Source of the DNA: Calliopum simillimum
Lineage: Eukaryota; Arthropoda; Insecta; Diptera; Lauxaniidae
Direction of reading: 5' to 3'
Length of the DNA stretch: 64,000 nt
Assembly: GCA_951812925.1 (NCBI GenBank)
Contig: OX638368.1
Location: 127,061,309 to 127,125,308, forward strand
A model generated the notes under the pieces. The model did not search any database. It was not told the origin of the DNA and saw only the letters and a program-made list of their open reading frames with translations. This document shows positions 1-10,789 of the stretch, piece after piece. The translations under genes were made by a program, and so were the position numbers. Every line of letters begins with the position of its first letter. Position 1 is the stretch's first letter.

Positions 1-3
1 GTG

Positions 4-184
4 TGACCGCGTATTTTGTCCTTGTTAATATTGAAAAAATTGAATTTAATTTTACCTGGCTTAATGGCAAAATATTAAAATAATTTTAGCTTTGTGCACA
101 TTTACACACAAATACCTTTCTAATGTTGTATAATTCAAAGTCGTGCTCCATTTCTAACATATTAAAAAAGGTAGGACAAATTTT
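4..184 (+). repeat. Dispersed repeat, copy 1
   Basis: About 180 bp closely matching 1345-1524 and, in reverse complement, 9330-9465. Shared landmarks include TTTGTGCACAT, ACACACAAATACCTTTC and a CGTGCTCCATTTCTAACAT block. It stops exactly where the Tc1/mariner-type relic begins. The other two copies continue past this point, so this copy is cut, not complete. Confidence 0.8.
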
Positions 185-1213
185 GGGTAATCCAATACAG
201 GATCCCTTTTTCAATTAGGTTGCTTTGACAGCTGTTATGTGTCAAATGGCTTGTCCATATGACGTTTGTGTTAAATATTCTATACGACTTAATCATGAAC
301 AACGTTTATTAATTGTGGAAATTACTACCAAAATCAGTCATCAGTTAGAGAATGTTAAAGAGTTTTTCAACATCATTTTGGTCGTTATGAGCGTCCAACT
401 GAGCGTATTATTCATAGAGCCCGTAATTTAGAGAATATTGTAGCAGTAGCAGAGAGTGTTCGTAAAAACCGTGAACAATCCATCCGTCGCCGACCTCAGG
501 CTTTGGGCATCTCTTATAAATCATTGTGACGTATCTTGAGGCGTGATCTTTGTCTGAAGGCCTATAAAATACAGCTTGTACAAGAACTGAGGCCGGCTGA
601 TCTTGGTGTACGTTTTAATTTCGGTTTCCAATGTATCCCGATAAATATACTGTCTGGTGTGGTTTATGGGCAGGAGGCATCATTGGACCGCATTTCTTCA
701 ACAATGCGGATGGAGCCCGTGTTACGGACAATGGTTCTCGCTACAGAGCATTGATCAATTAATTTTTGTTGCCAAAAATTGAGAATATTAGTTTATCCGA
801 CCTTTGGTTTCAACTGGATGGCGCAACATGCCATACAGCTGGAGAAACAATCGCTTTATTGAGGGAAACGTTCGATGACAACATCATCTCAAGTAATTGG
901 CCACCAAGATCATGTGATTTGACGCCATTGGATTACTTTCTTTGGGGATATGTTAAATCACTTGTTTATGTCGATCGACAAACCCGAAACTATTGACGCT
1001 TTGAAAACCAACATAACTCGTGTTATTCAAGGAATACCGGCCGATATGCTCGAAAGAGTTGTAGAAAATTGGACCCACAGAATGAACAAAATAATTTTTA
1101 AACATTGAGTTGTAGGAACCTAGATGTTATTCCAAATAAAGATTTGCCTCAATGCATTGATTTTTAAGTATTTTATTTAGAAAACAAAGTAGAAAGCTCT
1201 TATTGGATCTCCC
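185..1213 (+). mobile_element. Tc1/mariner-superfamily transposon relic
   Basis: Degenerate DNA transposon. Imperfect 13-bp terminal inverted repeats are visible: GGGTAATCCAATA at 185-197 and TATTGGATCTCCC at 1201-1213 (11 of 13 match). The coding part is in pieces. A helix-turn-helix-like start (LNHEQRLLIVEI) begins near 285. A middle segment around 440-600 includes SIRRRPQALGISYKSL and LKAYKIQLVQELRPADL. A catalytic-domain end at 766-1100 holds the second catalytic Asp (FQLDGATCHTA) and the third (NWPPRSCDLTPLDYFLWGYV). Stops and frame changes break it, and sequence is missing between the middle and the second Asp, so the first catalytic Asp region is gone. It cannot encode an active transposase. 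Family placement rests on recognising these motifs. Confidence 0.85.
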
Positions 1214-1344
1214 GTTAGAATCGCTCAATAGTCATTCCTCGTATACTGCCAAATGTGAAACGAAAAGAAATTAAAAAATGTGAAGTCAGTATCAGTCAGC
1301 TTTTTGTCTTTCTCTTTGTGCTGTATTCTCTTTTCAGCTCTTGT

Positions 1345-1552
1345 TGACCACGTATTTTCTTGTTGTTAATATTGAAAATTTTGCATATAATTTTACGTGG
1401 CTTAAGCCAAAATATTAAAATAATTTTAGCTTTGTGCACATATACACACAAATACCTTTCGAATGGTGTACAATTCAAAATCGTGCTCCATTTCTAACAT
1501 ATTAAAAAAGGTAGGACAAATTTTTGTCTTGCGTATTAATATATAGATATTT
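1345..1552 (+). repeat. Dispersed repeat, copy 2
   Basis: Second copy of the repeat at 4-184, in the same orientation. It runs on through TTTTTGTCTTGCGTATTAAT to about 1552, and that extension is also present in the inverted copy at 9330-9465. It is therefore a longer dispersed family and not a pair of LTRs around the transposon. Confidence 0.75.
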
Positions 1553-2900
1553 TGGTTTTTGCAAGAAAACGTATTTGATTATTAAAGCAGTTACTTGCCA
1601 TATTTAATTATTTTCTTTTACCAATTGCATTAAACGCTTGTAATTTAAAAAAAAACTTTTTGTTTAATTTTTTTACTTTACAACCAATTTCACTTATTAA
1701 CTGCATTAAATTAATTTAAATCGATTGTATTCCATTGTCTTTAAATGCAGGCAATTCATTTTTTTCTTTTTTTTAACAAATGACGACGCAACACAACACA
1801 ATACAATTGAATTAAAATTTCCTTTTAAGCTTATGCACAACAATATGAAAAAATGGAAAAAACGGATATGACACACAAATGCATACAATACTCATACCAA
1901 CAACAAATAAATAGCCATGTATGTACGCGCGAGTGTATTGAAAGAAGTTGCCTGGAAAACACGTTAATATGCATTGACTGCAGCACTTCATTTGAATGCA
2001 TTTTCATTGTCATTGCATCATAGTTTGTGTTTCCTATTGCGGTGGTAATTTTTTTTATTTTTTTTTTTAATTCTTTATGAATTTTAATTAAATTAAATTT
2101 TATTTTATTTTATTGGAATCCTTTTTGCAACGTGTTATTGTTGTTGATTCAGCAGCAATTCGATGTTTTTGTATTTTTGTCTTTTTCATTTGTAATAAAT
2201 TTTATTTCACTTTTAATATAAACAAATAAATATGCGCCATTTTTATTGCTGTAAATATGTCATAGCATTTATGGCTTTCGAAAAGAGTAGGAAAAAAATT
2301 TTGAAAAAAAAACACAGTCACGTAAATACGGAAATCCGCACATTTGATACTACAGCGGAAAATATACCAAAAGTAAAAAATTCGAAAAAAAAATGGTAAA
2401 ATTATTTTTATAGAGTTATCAGTAGATTTAACATTTGATATAAAAACACACAATTTATAAAAAAAAGCAACAACTAACGTGCAAAATATGCATTTAAATA
2501 ATGCGTAAAACGCTAATAACATCAGATATAGTACATACGGATTCACACTTATCATTATAAGTATTTGTAAATACATTAAATAACAATTCTGTTTTATTAA
2601 ATTTGGTTATCTTGATAACAACTTTTTTATAAGGTGTCATTTTCATGATGGATTGTGCGACATTTTCCGATTTTCATAATCGTGAGACTATGTGGGCTCT
2701 GAAGAATGTACTTTTTCATCCATTTTTCAAATTTCATTTGTGATTTTCTAAACATTTGAAGAAATGAACGTCAATTTTACGATTCTCGACGACATTAGTG
2801 ATTCAAAATTCAAATTATTTTTGTCGAGGCCCGAGCCCGACCCGATTCTACCATATTACTACATATTCACACTTTTTTATGATTTAAAAAAGTTGTAACG
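1553..2900. other. AT-rich intergenic DNA
   Basis: Runs of A and T, with short chance ORFs only (for example a 124-codon hydrophobic minus-strand frame at 2202-2576 in a T-rich tract). I see no gene, RNA or recognisable element. Confidence 0.6.
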
Positions 2901-2913
2901 TATTGATGAAGCT

Positions 2914-3347
2914 GCTATCCAGAAATCGTACTGATATTGCAAGAATCACTGCAGTTTGAACTGGGCACTGGGCCATCGCCAAGCATGCCGAAAGGCTGGG
3001 TATCCCCTTTAATTCTTTGTGTCATAGTTGCATGGATGCCAAGCATTTTCTCTGCAACTGCCCTGCTCTAGCTAGAGCCAGGCTTAAATCTCTAGGAAAA
3101 CCCTTTTTCAACGATTTGAGCGAACTTGCCGATATTGAGATTGGCTCCCTGCTCAACAACATCAATAGAACAAAATGGATATAAATATCCTTTACAGCTT
3201 CTTTTAAAGGATATCTATTCCAGACCCTGACAACCCCTCCTACCAGCCAGCCGGATCACTTATGTGGTATTAAAACGGCACTAACAGTGCTACTAAGGCT
3301 TAGCATCGTTTTACTAAGCCACCACTTTAATCTAATCTAATCTAATC
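2914..3347 (+). mobile_element. 5'-truncated non-LTR retrotransposon (LINE) with target duplication
   Basis: From about 2960 to 3183 the + strand reads as the C-terminal end of a LINE second ORF. It opens with GHWAIAKHAERLGIPFNSLC, has a cysteine pattern HSC...FLCNCPALARARL, and ends in ...RTKWI and a stop. A 3' UTR follows and ends in a TCTAA tandem tail (3329-3347). The 13 bases TATTGATGAAGCT occur at 2901-2913 and again at 3348-3360, a textbook target-site duplication that fixes both ends. The element is severely 5'-truncated. The tandem tail and C-terminal type fit I/LOA/jockey-related lineages; the exact clade is not resolved. Confidence 0.9.
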
Positions 3348-3489
3348 TATTGATGAAGCTAAATCAATGATTTTCAAATGAGAAAAAACAAATATTATAC
3401 ATAATATGCTTATTTGAGTTTTTTGAACGAATCTAATAAGACAATTTGATTTGACTTACTTCATTGTCATTTTCAGCACTTATACATAA

Positions 3490-4130
3490 TTTTACTTAAG
3501 GACTGCCCCAGAAAAATTTGATACTTTTGTTTCTTAAGATTATGATTTACCTGATGATCGTGAAGTTCAAAATTTGAAATTTTTATTTATAGCGCAAAAA
3601 AACAGGTGCATCAAAAAGCACTGCCCAAAGGGTTATTTTGAATCAAAAAAAGGGTCTACTTATCGTACGAAAAATTAACTCAAATAGAAAGCCTAGCTTA
3701 GGCGCACAGTTGGTCAAAAAAGCGGAGCAATTCTTTGAGCTAAATTCTAACACTTCAATATGAGATACTACTGTTAGTGCAAGTACCTCGAAATCTACTA
3801 TACAAAGACTAAAGAAGAAACGTAAGCTGAAGACATACAGATTTCAAAAAGTAGCAGATCGTACTGATAAAAAGCAGCTGGAGGCTTAAAGGCAAGCCTG
3901 AAAGTTATATAAAGGTATCCTGACTAAATTTGATTGTAGCGTAATGGACGATGAAACACACGTTAAGGCTGATTTCAAACAGCTACCGGGATATGAATGT
4001 GTGGAAGAGAAACAGATGCAGAGCAAAATTAGAGCAAAGAAAATCACAAAATTTCCCAAGCATTATATGGTTTGATACCACACCATATGCACCTGCGGTT
4101 AAGAAGCAGATTTTTTTGTAAAACCGGTCA
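3490..4130 (+). pseudogene. Tc1-like transposase relic
   Basis: Several + strand pieces resemble a Tc1-type transposase. A helix-turn-helix-region fragment at about 3620-3830 reads QRVILNQKKGLLIVRKINS and then KSTIQRLKKKRKLKTYRFQK. A catalytic-start fragment at about 3900-4010 holds TKFDCSVMDDETHVKADFKQ, where MDDETHVK corresponds to the first catalytic Asp region. In-frame stops interrupt it at several points and the second and third catalytic residues are not found. No terminal repeats were identified. It is a dead fragment. Confidence 0.7.
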
Positions 4131-4628
4131 AAATGAATTCGAACATTTTCAATGGCGAGTGTTATTTTTATGTAAGAACAGATTTTTTTCCTAGCTTATG
4201 CTACTCAACCATTCCGTGAATTACGGGCCTCTAATTTTCGGGCTTTTGCCTCTGATCAAAAACAAGGTAAATTAGGACTGGACGGCATGGCAGAGTCTTG
4301 TTGAAAGACCCAGAGTTCAGTTGCTAAATTTCACAACGCTTTCCAAAATGCAGTTATATGGCGCCTTTGGACAATACTGCTCACCAAACCATGACGCAGG
4401 CAGGATGATGACGTCTCTGAACCCTAGGTACTGTATTTTTTGCTTCATGGGATTTTCTAGCATAGACTTTGTCATTTGTTCATTTAAAACGTCCTCCATT
4501 GTAAAAATTTGGTCATTATGCATACTTACTTAGTTTGCAACTGAACTTATCGCACGACTGGGTATGTTGTTTAAGCGAATCTTATAAAAAAACATATGGC
4601 AGCCCTGAGAGCTTATGTTAATTTTTTA
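4131..4628. other. Unassigned intergenic DNA
   Basis: Overlapping short open frames occur on both strands (4317-4533) with no family resemblance that I recognise. This may be the decayed remainder of the preceding transposon or of another repeat. Nothing firmer can be said. Confidence 0.4.
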
Positions 4629-4748
4629 AAAATGTTTCAGAAGGATAGGTCATCATATTCTATAATTTCAAGTAATAATAAAATAAACAAAATAGGTGGG
4701 GATAAAAAATGCATGTTTTGGTACATTTTCCGGAGGCTTATCCATATG
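4629..4748 (+). repeat. Dispersed repeat shared with 19384-19500
   Basis: Matches 19384-19500, sharing AGGTCATGATATGCTATAACTTCAAGT-type sequence and GCATGTTTTGGTACATTTT followed by CGGAG. The element at 4751-5642 sits in this copy at a TA. The other copy reads straight through and so shows the unoccupied site. Confidence 0.7.
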
Positions 4749-4750
4749 TA

Positions 4751-5642
4751 GAGTAATTTAGGGTAATGTGGACTATGCGGGTAATGTGGTGCACCCTTTT
4801 ATTTCTCATATTAAAGACTGCACAACAATTCTGGTTATTTGTGCACAATAAAAAGCGAAAAACATATTCTTTACGCTCTTTGGCTTTTCTATAATGCTAA
4901 TTATTCGTGTGAAATTCTTAGCATATGCTGTAAGGTCAAGTTGACTTATTTGTAGTACTTGGTGAATAACTAAGTTACTTCCTCAGGACTCAGTTTTCTA
5001 AAATTCAAATAACTCTAATGCAATTGTGGAACTACTATTCAATGAAAAAATGCATTAGCAAGTCTGATTTTACATTTCTTTTATATAATCAATGATTATT
5101 TCAAAAACGTGATGTATTCGGGTAATGGGTAGTCCATATTATATACCGTATATCAACTTTGACTACTATTACACCTTAAAAAGCTAATTGCATGTGTAGG
5201 ATACCCGAGTTCGAGTAATGTGGAGTACTATTTTACGTATGATTCGATAACCCTTCTTACTTATTCACATGTTAGTATGAATTTGGTTTATCTTACCAAA
5301 AACTATTATTTAATAAGAATATAAAGCTATTTCATAGCAAATATAATCTTAAAAATTACTACTCGACTTTTAGTCAACAAAATTTGCGAATAACGGTATT
5401 TCTTCAGGAAATGGGCAGGGTGAGCCACATTACCCGACACTTTTCTTTTTCAGCTATTTTAAGGTACTTTCAATTTAACTGGCCTCACGCTTGAAAATGT
5501 TAATATTTTAGTATACAAATTATCAAATAGTAAAAACAATAGAATAACTAATAGAAATAAATTGACCAAGCTTACCTACTACCATTACTTTGGTAGAAAT
5601 TGGTAAAAAAGAAAAAGGTAACCACATGACCCTAAGTTACTC
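4751..5642. mobile_element. Non-autonomous TIR element, GTAATGTGG family, copy A
   Basis: 892-bp element with imperfect terminal inverted repeats (GAGTAATTTAGGGTAATGTG on the left, GAGTAACTTAGGGTCATGTG on the right strand-flipped) and flanking TA dinucleotides at 4749-4750 and 5643-5644. The 9-mer GTAATGTGG or a close variant recurs inside: at 4763, 4781, about 5121 and about 5215 on +, and about 5433 and 5623 on the minus strand. No ORF of note. Copy B at 55989-59012 confirms the ends. TA duplication points to mobilisation by a Tc1/mariner-type transposase (inference). Confidence 0.85.
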
Positions 5643-5650
5643 TATTAAAG

Positions 5651-5945
5651 TGGGTCGTCATAAAAAATTTTCTTGTAACCATTGAAATTTGTTCCTTGGC
5701 TTATTGTTAAATTTTTCACTTTTGGTTTTGGTGAAAATTTCAACAAGTCTAAAATTTTTTTAAATACTTTATTGGTTTTTTCTTTGCGTATGTAGTCAAT
5801 TAAAAAAGTTTTCATTCAATAAAGTGTTTTTGGTCAAAAAAAAAAAAAAAATAAAAAATCTAGAATTATTAATGTTTTCACCAGAACCAAAATATTTTGT
5901 GAAATGTTTAACAATAAGCCAACAATAAACGTTTTTACGACCGCG
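5651..5945. mobile_element. Hairpin MITE-like element
   Basis: Inverted arms: GGCTTATTGTTAAATTTTTC near 5697 and its complement TGTTTAACAATAAGCC near 5905, with outer ends GTGGGTCGTCATAAAAA and TTTTTACGACCGCG. The centre holds a poly-A run. No coding capacity. It abuts the element at 4751-5642. Confidence 0.55.
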
Positions 5946-6303
5946 TAGTTAAAAAACATAAGAAAATCAATTTTTGGAAGCGAATACTACAACAAGAAGT
6001 ATACAATTTTTTAACTCAAAATTTCGACTCTATCTAATGTACATACTTTACTCGTATTTGGCAGTATGGAGCAATTTTTTGCACTCCAACATTTATCCTG
6101 AAATGAGAATTGAAATTGAATTTGTATCGTACAGATAAGTAAACACAATTATTAAATGCGATGTTATAAAAATTTGTCAATAGAAATTTAATTACTTAAA
6201 TGGTATGGAAAAGTAAAATCCTCATGACATTCTCGAAATTCCTGATACTCGTATATCAATATCAGCAGTGCGCTGCGTTCAGTACGCGAGCAACTTTTAC
6301 AAA

Positions 6304-8326
6304 ATGCACAGCAACAAACGGTTAACACGTACCCAATCAATGCTGCTTGCCGCGTTGAGTCCTTTCCAATGGATTTTTGCCGTCTTCGTTATAACGGCAC
6401 CACCATATTTTACAAGTAATGCTGCAACAATCGCTGGCAAAACTTATCACTTAGCTCGCTTACTCTATGCGCTTTACGCAATGACTTTGCTTGGCTTAAC
6501 ACTTTTAAGTTCTTACACTAACACCATGTATACCACTGAAATGGTAGATCAGTATCAACTGGATGGAATAACTGATTTACTTTGCAGATCCATTATTTTT
6601 GCCGTACCATTTGTACAGCTGCTTAGTCAGCTGACTACCATGCTGGGTTATCGTCAGCTCAAGCGTATTTTTGATGACATCGAGAAACTCGAGCATGATA
6701 TACGTTGGCGTACGCTTTTGCCAGCTGCCAGTGCTGAGGTGACTTTTGGACGTTCATTTCGTTGGCAGCTGTTTAGCAGGTCGGGGATTTTATTGATTCT
6801 CTTAATGGCCATACATACGAGTACAGATTTTCTGTTGACAGCACCAAGCAGGGCTATGCATTTTCGCTTATTGACTGTATTCTTTTCCCTACTGATTCAA
6901 ATAAAAAGTGTGGAATTCTGTACGGCAGTGCAGATTGTACAGGCGTTATTGGAGCAGCATTTACAAGAGTTGTGCTATATACGTCAGCAAATAAATGCTG
7001 CTCCTCCCGCGCTGACTAAAGAACATCACTTTTTATACGTGGCATTAAAATCTAATCAAGAGACCCTAGCGCGCATCTGGAAGTTAGTCGATGCAATGGA
7101 AAGTTATTTTGCTATACCGATGTTGGCTCTATTCCTCTTTAATGTATTGGCAATAACGCATACGGTTGATTGGGCGTATACGTACCAGAAATGGACACCG
7201 AATCAAGTGGTCATACAGAACTATTGTGGGTTAAATTTACTCTTTATATTGTGAAATATTAAGATTCTCATTTAATTTCTTTAGATCGGTTCATTTTTAC
7301 TGGTATCATACTCATTAGCATGTTGCTGCCTTGTTGGCTTTGTCAGTCATGTATTCAGACAGTAAGTAGCAACATGATAAAAAAAAATTATTTGTGACAA
7401 TTCACAGTAGATCATTGAAAAAATTAGTCCTTTCTAGATCAAACTAGTTCATCCGAAGTCCTTGTAGTTCAAAAATGTGTGATTAAATTAAAGGACATGA
7501 CTTATAAGCAAATTTTCTTACTTCGTTTGAACTAGTTTGGCATACGAATAGAAAAAATACATATTTTCTAGACTCTAGTTTTCCCGATAACATGCGATAA
7601 ACTATGTTGGGATGTTTCTAAGTCCTTGGGATGGAAAGTAAGGATTAGAAATAAAAATAAAAATTTACTTAGGGCCTAACAAAAGTTCGCTTAGTTGGTG
7701 TCATGTTATAAATTTTTAGTAAATCAAAAAATTGTGTATTATTTGTTATAGTCTTACGATATATCATTTTAATTTTCAGAAAGATCGGTCAAAATGGAGA
7801 GAAGAAAATTTCAAAAAAAAAAAAAAAATAAAAAATTCGTGGAAGGAAAGATAAACATAAGTTAACTGAAAGATCAGAAAAATGTATTAGGGAAGCAGAA
7901 GAATATATTGAATATATTTTTACCCCCAATTCGGCGGACTTAAAAACGTCCTCTCCTACAAACGTATATTTTTTTAAATTCCTTTATTTTCAGTACGAGC
8001 AATGCGCCATTGAATTACACAAGTTTCGCTCGAATGGTTCCGACATACGCCTTAGTTGCTGCATTCGTGAATATTCACTACAAATGATGCATCAGAAGCT
8101 ACTTTTCACCTGTGGTGGACTTTTTGACATTAATTTGCAGCATTTTGGTTCGGTAAGTTTATTGATTTTTATTTTTTTTTTGTAATCTTTCTCATATTAA
8201 TTTTGTAAATTTTAATAGCGCGTTTTGACCATAACAACCTATCTTGTCATACTCATACAATTCAAGTTGCAAGCTGAAGCTGAAAAGGCTTATGAAACAA
8301 AAATGCTTAAAAATATGGAACCATAA
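6304..8326 (+). CDS. Gustatory receptor (insect chemoreceptor superfamily, 7tm_7), gene 1
   Basis: Four exons: 6304-7225, 7285-7361, 7994-8152 and 8219-8326 (stop TAA), giving 421 aa, the usual length for the family. Introns end in AG; donors are GTGGGT (weak), GTAAGT and GTAAGT, and phases 1-0-0 equal those of the neighbouring copy. The product is a multi-pass membrane protein with hydrophobic segments through exon 1. The conserved C-terminus is [17 protein letters not shown] followed by TYLVILIQF, the TYhhhhhQF signature of insect gustatory receptors. An in-frame upstream ATG exists at 6268, but alignment with gene 2 (MHSNKRL against MHRNTKI) favours 6304. A polyA signal AATAAA is at 8385-8390. 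Intron 2 is 632 bp against 78 bp in gene 2. Expected role: ligand-gated channel subunit in taste or internal chemosensory neurons; the ligand cannot be inferred. Orthology to a named Drosophila Gr was not established. Confidence 0.93.
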
Positions 8327-8384
8327 AGTTTATCAAGTATCTGTATGTATATGAATGTATGTTGAGGTAAACTTGAATTTGATA

Positions 8385-8390
8385 AATAAA
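8385..8390 (+). terminator. PolyA signal of gustatory receptor gene 1
   Basis: AATAAA 59 bases after the stop codon, in a short AT-rich 3' UTR. Confidence 0.6.
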
Positions 8391-8399
8391 ATTATGAAA

Positions 8400-9329
8400 A
8401 CATGTTCGTTTTTTCATACTACTATATAAAATACAACGCCTGTCTGACTGTCTGTGTCTTCATAACTCGAGAACCATTCGTCGTGATTTTTTCCTTTCCT
8501 TCATATGTAGATATTTTGCTTGGCAAAGTTTTAGGCTTCATTTTATTTCAAAATAACTTCGGCTTCTTTCGGGTTCTTGGATAACCAGTTATCTGATTTG
8601 CATGCTTTCAAAGACATGTTATCAGGTGAGATTCCAACACAAACTCTAATTTGAAATACCCTCGGTTTCTCCCGGAATATTAAAAAATTCTGGCACCGGG
8701 ACAAATAACATCCACTGGAAAAATGTCTGATATCGCGAGCCAACGCAAAACCAACTTATTGGAAATGATAAGGGCAAGCACAGGTATCGTTCGTAATTGC
8801 GTAAAATCTTAAGCGCTGGGTGTTTTGAGCACACAAGCAATAACAAATATATAAAATTTCGAGCGCAGGGGCTAGAGCAAATATAGAAATTGTTGTTTTG
8901 TTTTATACACGCACGACAACTTTGAAACGAAGGCAAAAAAGGTAATAAAGGTAATAAAAAAGTCGACGAAGTGGAAAAATTTCTACCATAAAAGTCTGAA
9001 GTAATTCTTGAGTACTGATGGTACTTTGAAGGTATATCAACCTTCGAGTGATATTTTGAAACTGTTGGAAAATTATGTTGAAACATATTTTCGACTTTTA
9101 GTCACATTGAAAGATCGTTTTCTACCTTGATTTGAATCAAAGCTTTACTCACCGTCCGTCAATCCTAACGAATTATTCGATTTCCCATTGTCCAGCGTCT
9201 CTCAAGTTGAAATCTATGCTTTTGAAAGAATCATTAGTGCATTAGAAAATCTTTCGTTAATTTGAACATACCATAACTTTTCCCTGGCTTAAGATAATTT
9301 TCAATCCATAAAGCACTTAACTGTCTTAC
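8400..9329. other. Intergenic DNA between the receptor genes
   Basis: Starts with repeat-like text (CTGTCTGACTGTCTGTGTC and GAGAACCATTCGTCGTGATT), which resembles dispersed repeats, followed by unassigned sequence. A 146-codon minus-strand frame at 8646-9086 has no recognisable family features and no codon-usage support that I can see. Confidence 0.4.
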
Positions 9330-9465
9330 TTAATATAAAATATCTATATAAGTATTAATACGCAAGACAAAAACTTGTCTACCTTTTTGCACTATGTTAG
9401 AAATGGAGTACGACTTTAAATTATACACCATAAGAAAGATATTTGTGTGAAGATGTGCACAAAGT
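9330..9465 (-). repeat. Dispersed repeat, copy 3 (inverted)
   Basis: Reverse complement of the 3' part of the repeat at 1345-1552. It shows GCAAGACAAAAACTTGTC, TGTTAGAAATGGAG and ATTTGTGTGAAGATGTGCAC. Homology fades just where the mariner fragment begins at about 9484. Confidence 0.75.
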
Positions 9466-9483
9466 TATATATATATTTCTGGC

Positions 9484-10150
9484 CTAATAATGAAAATGCG
9501 AATATTTATCATCAAAAATGGTTTTATTGTTTTCAAAGTATTCTCCAGCATGATTTATACACTTTTGCATGCGCTCAAACCAATTGTCGAAGCACTTTTT
9601 CCACTCCGATTGAGACGCCTCCAAAACATGGTTTTTGAACGCTTCATCAGCATCTTCTGGCGACGAAAATCGTTGGAATAAAAAGAAGTCATTGGGTGCC
9701 AAGTCAGGGCTGTACGGCGGATGACCCATCAATTCGACTTTTGGCCGGTCAAAAAGGCGCTGGTTTGAGCCGATGTGTGAGAGCTTGCATTGTCATGGTG
9801 AACAATGATTCGTCTTCTCTTGTTCGTTTTTCGAATTTCTCCAAAGACTTCAGGCAAACAAATTGTGGAGTACCACTCAGAATTGACCGTCCTACGTCGC
9901 TCAAGTAGAACAGTCGCCACATGACCAGTTTTGCCGAAGAAACAGGCGACCATTTGCTTCGCAGTGCTTTTTCCACGAACAACTTTCGTTGGATTTGGCT
10001 TGTCTTCGAAGACCCACTCGGTTGATTGCGGTTTTGTTTCGGGCTCATACGCATAGATCCATGATTCGTCACCTGTGTCAATCTTATAAACTTCTTTTGA
10101 AGCACCGCGCTCGTATTTTTTCAACATTTCTTTGCACCAATCGACAATTA
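9484..10150 (-). pseudogene. Mariner (DD34D) transposase, truncated and frameshifted
   Basis: Read on the minus strand, this is the catalytic half of a mariner transposase. The first Asp motif is TGDESWIYAYEPETK (about 10075), the second is VHHDNASSHTSAQTSAFL (about 9785), and the third is GHPPYSPDLAPNDFFLF (about 9700). The spacing between the second and third Asp is about 34 residues, as in DD34D mariner. The end (WKKCFDNWFERMQKCINHAGEYF) is intact. A frameshift near 9732 splits the reading frame after LTGQK. The N-terminal helix-turn-helix domain and its terminal repeat are absent; the 5' edge runs into a poly-A tract at about 10150. It is inactive. Confidence 0.9.
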
Positions 10151-10789
10151 AAAAAAAAAAAATGTTAACATTAACAACAACAAAACACATGAAGTACAAA
10201 GAGAAAGACAAAAAGCATAGCACTGACTTCATGTATTTTGTTTTGTTTATATTTCGCTTGAATTATACCAGGGATGATAAATGAGATTTTCTATTTCGTA
10301 AAAAATTACCAAAATTATTTAACGCATTTGAGGTCGAATTTTAACCACTGGGCGATTCTAGTAAACTGAATTAAATAAACTGTAAACAAAAATGTAAAGC
10401 ACTGTAGAATCTACAGTGTAGATCATCTTTCAGTCTGCTTCATAGTCTTTTTTTTGGAGCTTTTCCAGCTAATCGGCATGGCATAAGGATACGTACATAG
10501 TTGGTAACAAAATTTTAAATTGCTTTTGCTTAACTTCAATGGTGTATTTTTAAAACTAATTAAATTAAATATTTAACTGGGGTGTGAAGTGTGAAGAAGA
10601 CATTTAGAGCGATGACACATGACAATCAAATTTATGTTATGTCACATATATTTTGACATGCAAATTTATTAACTTAATGCATTTTAAATATAAAATTGTT
10701 TATTCGAACTTTTCATCGAAAAATTAACTTTTCCCAGTTGCACGATTCATTAGACTTCAATCAGTGGATTCGCAATCAACTGGCGGAAA
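10151..10789. other. Upstream region of gustatory receptor gene 2
   Basis: AT-rich, no gene. AATCAGTGGATT near 10760 contains an initiator-like TCAGT about 30 bases before the ATG and is a possible transcription start. No TATA box at a convincing distance. Confidence 0.35.

Noticed and set aside
1..1524. Direct repeats at 4-184 and 1345-1524 as LTRs of a retroelement
   Set aside because: The third copy continues beyond the shared end, there are no TG...CA termini or primer-binding site, and the DNA between encodes a Tc1/mariner-type transposase, not gag-pol.
2202..2576. 124-codon hydrophobic minus-strand ORF
   Set aside because: Composition follows the T-rich strand; no conserved motif, start context or neighbouring exon.
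6268..6303. Upstream ATG at 6268 as the start of receptor gene 1
   Set aside because: It adds 12 residues absent from the paralogue; alignment of the two N-termini favours 6304, although 6268 cannot be fully excluded.
8646..9086. 146-codon minus-strand ORF between the receptor genes
   Set aside because: No recognisable domain, and it overlaps another chance frame; nothing suggests purifying selection.
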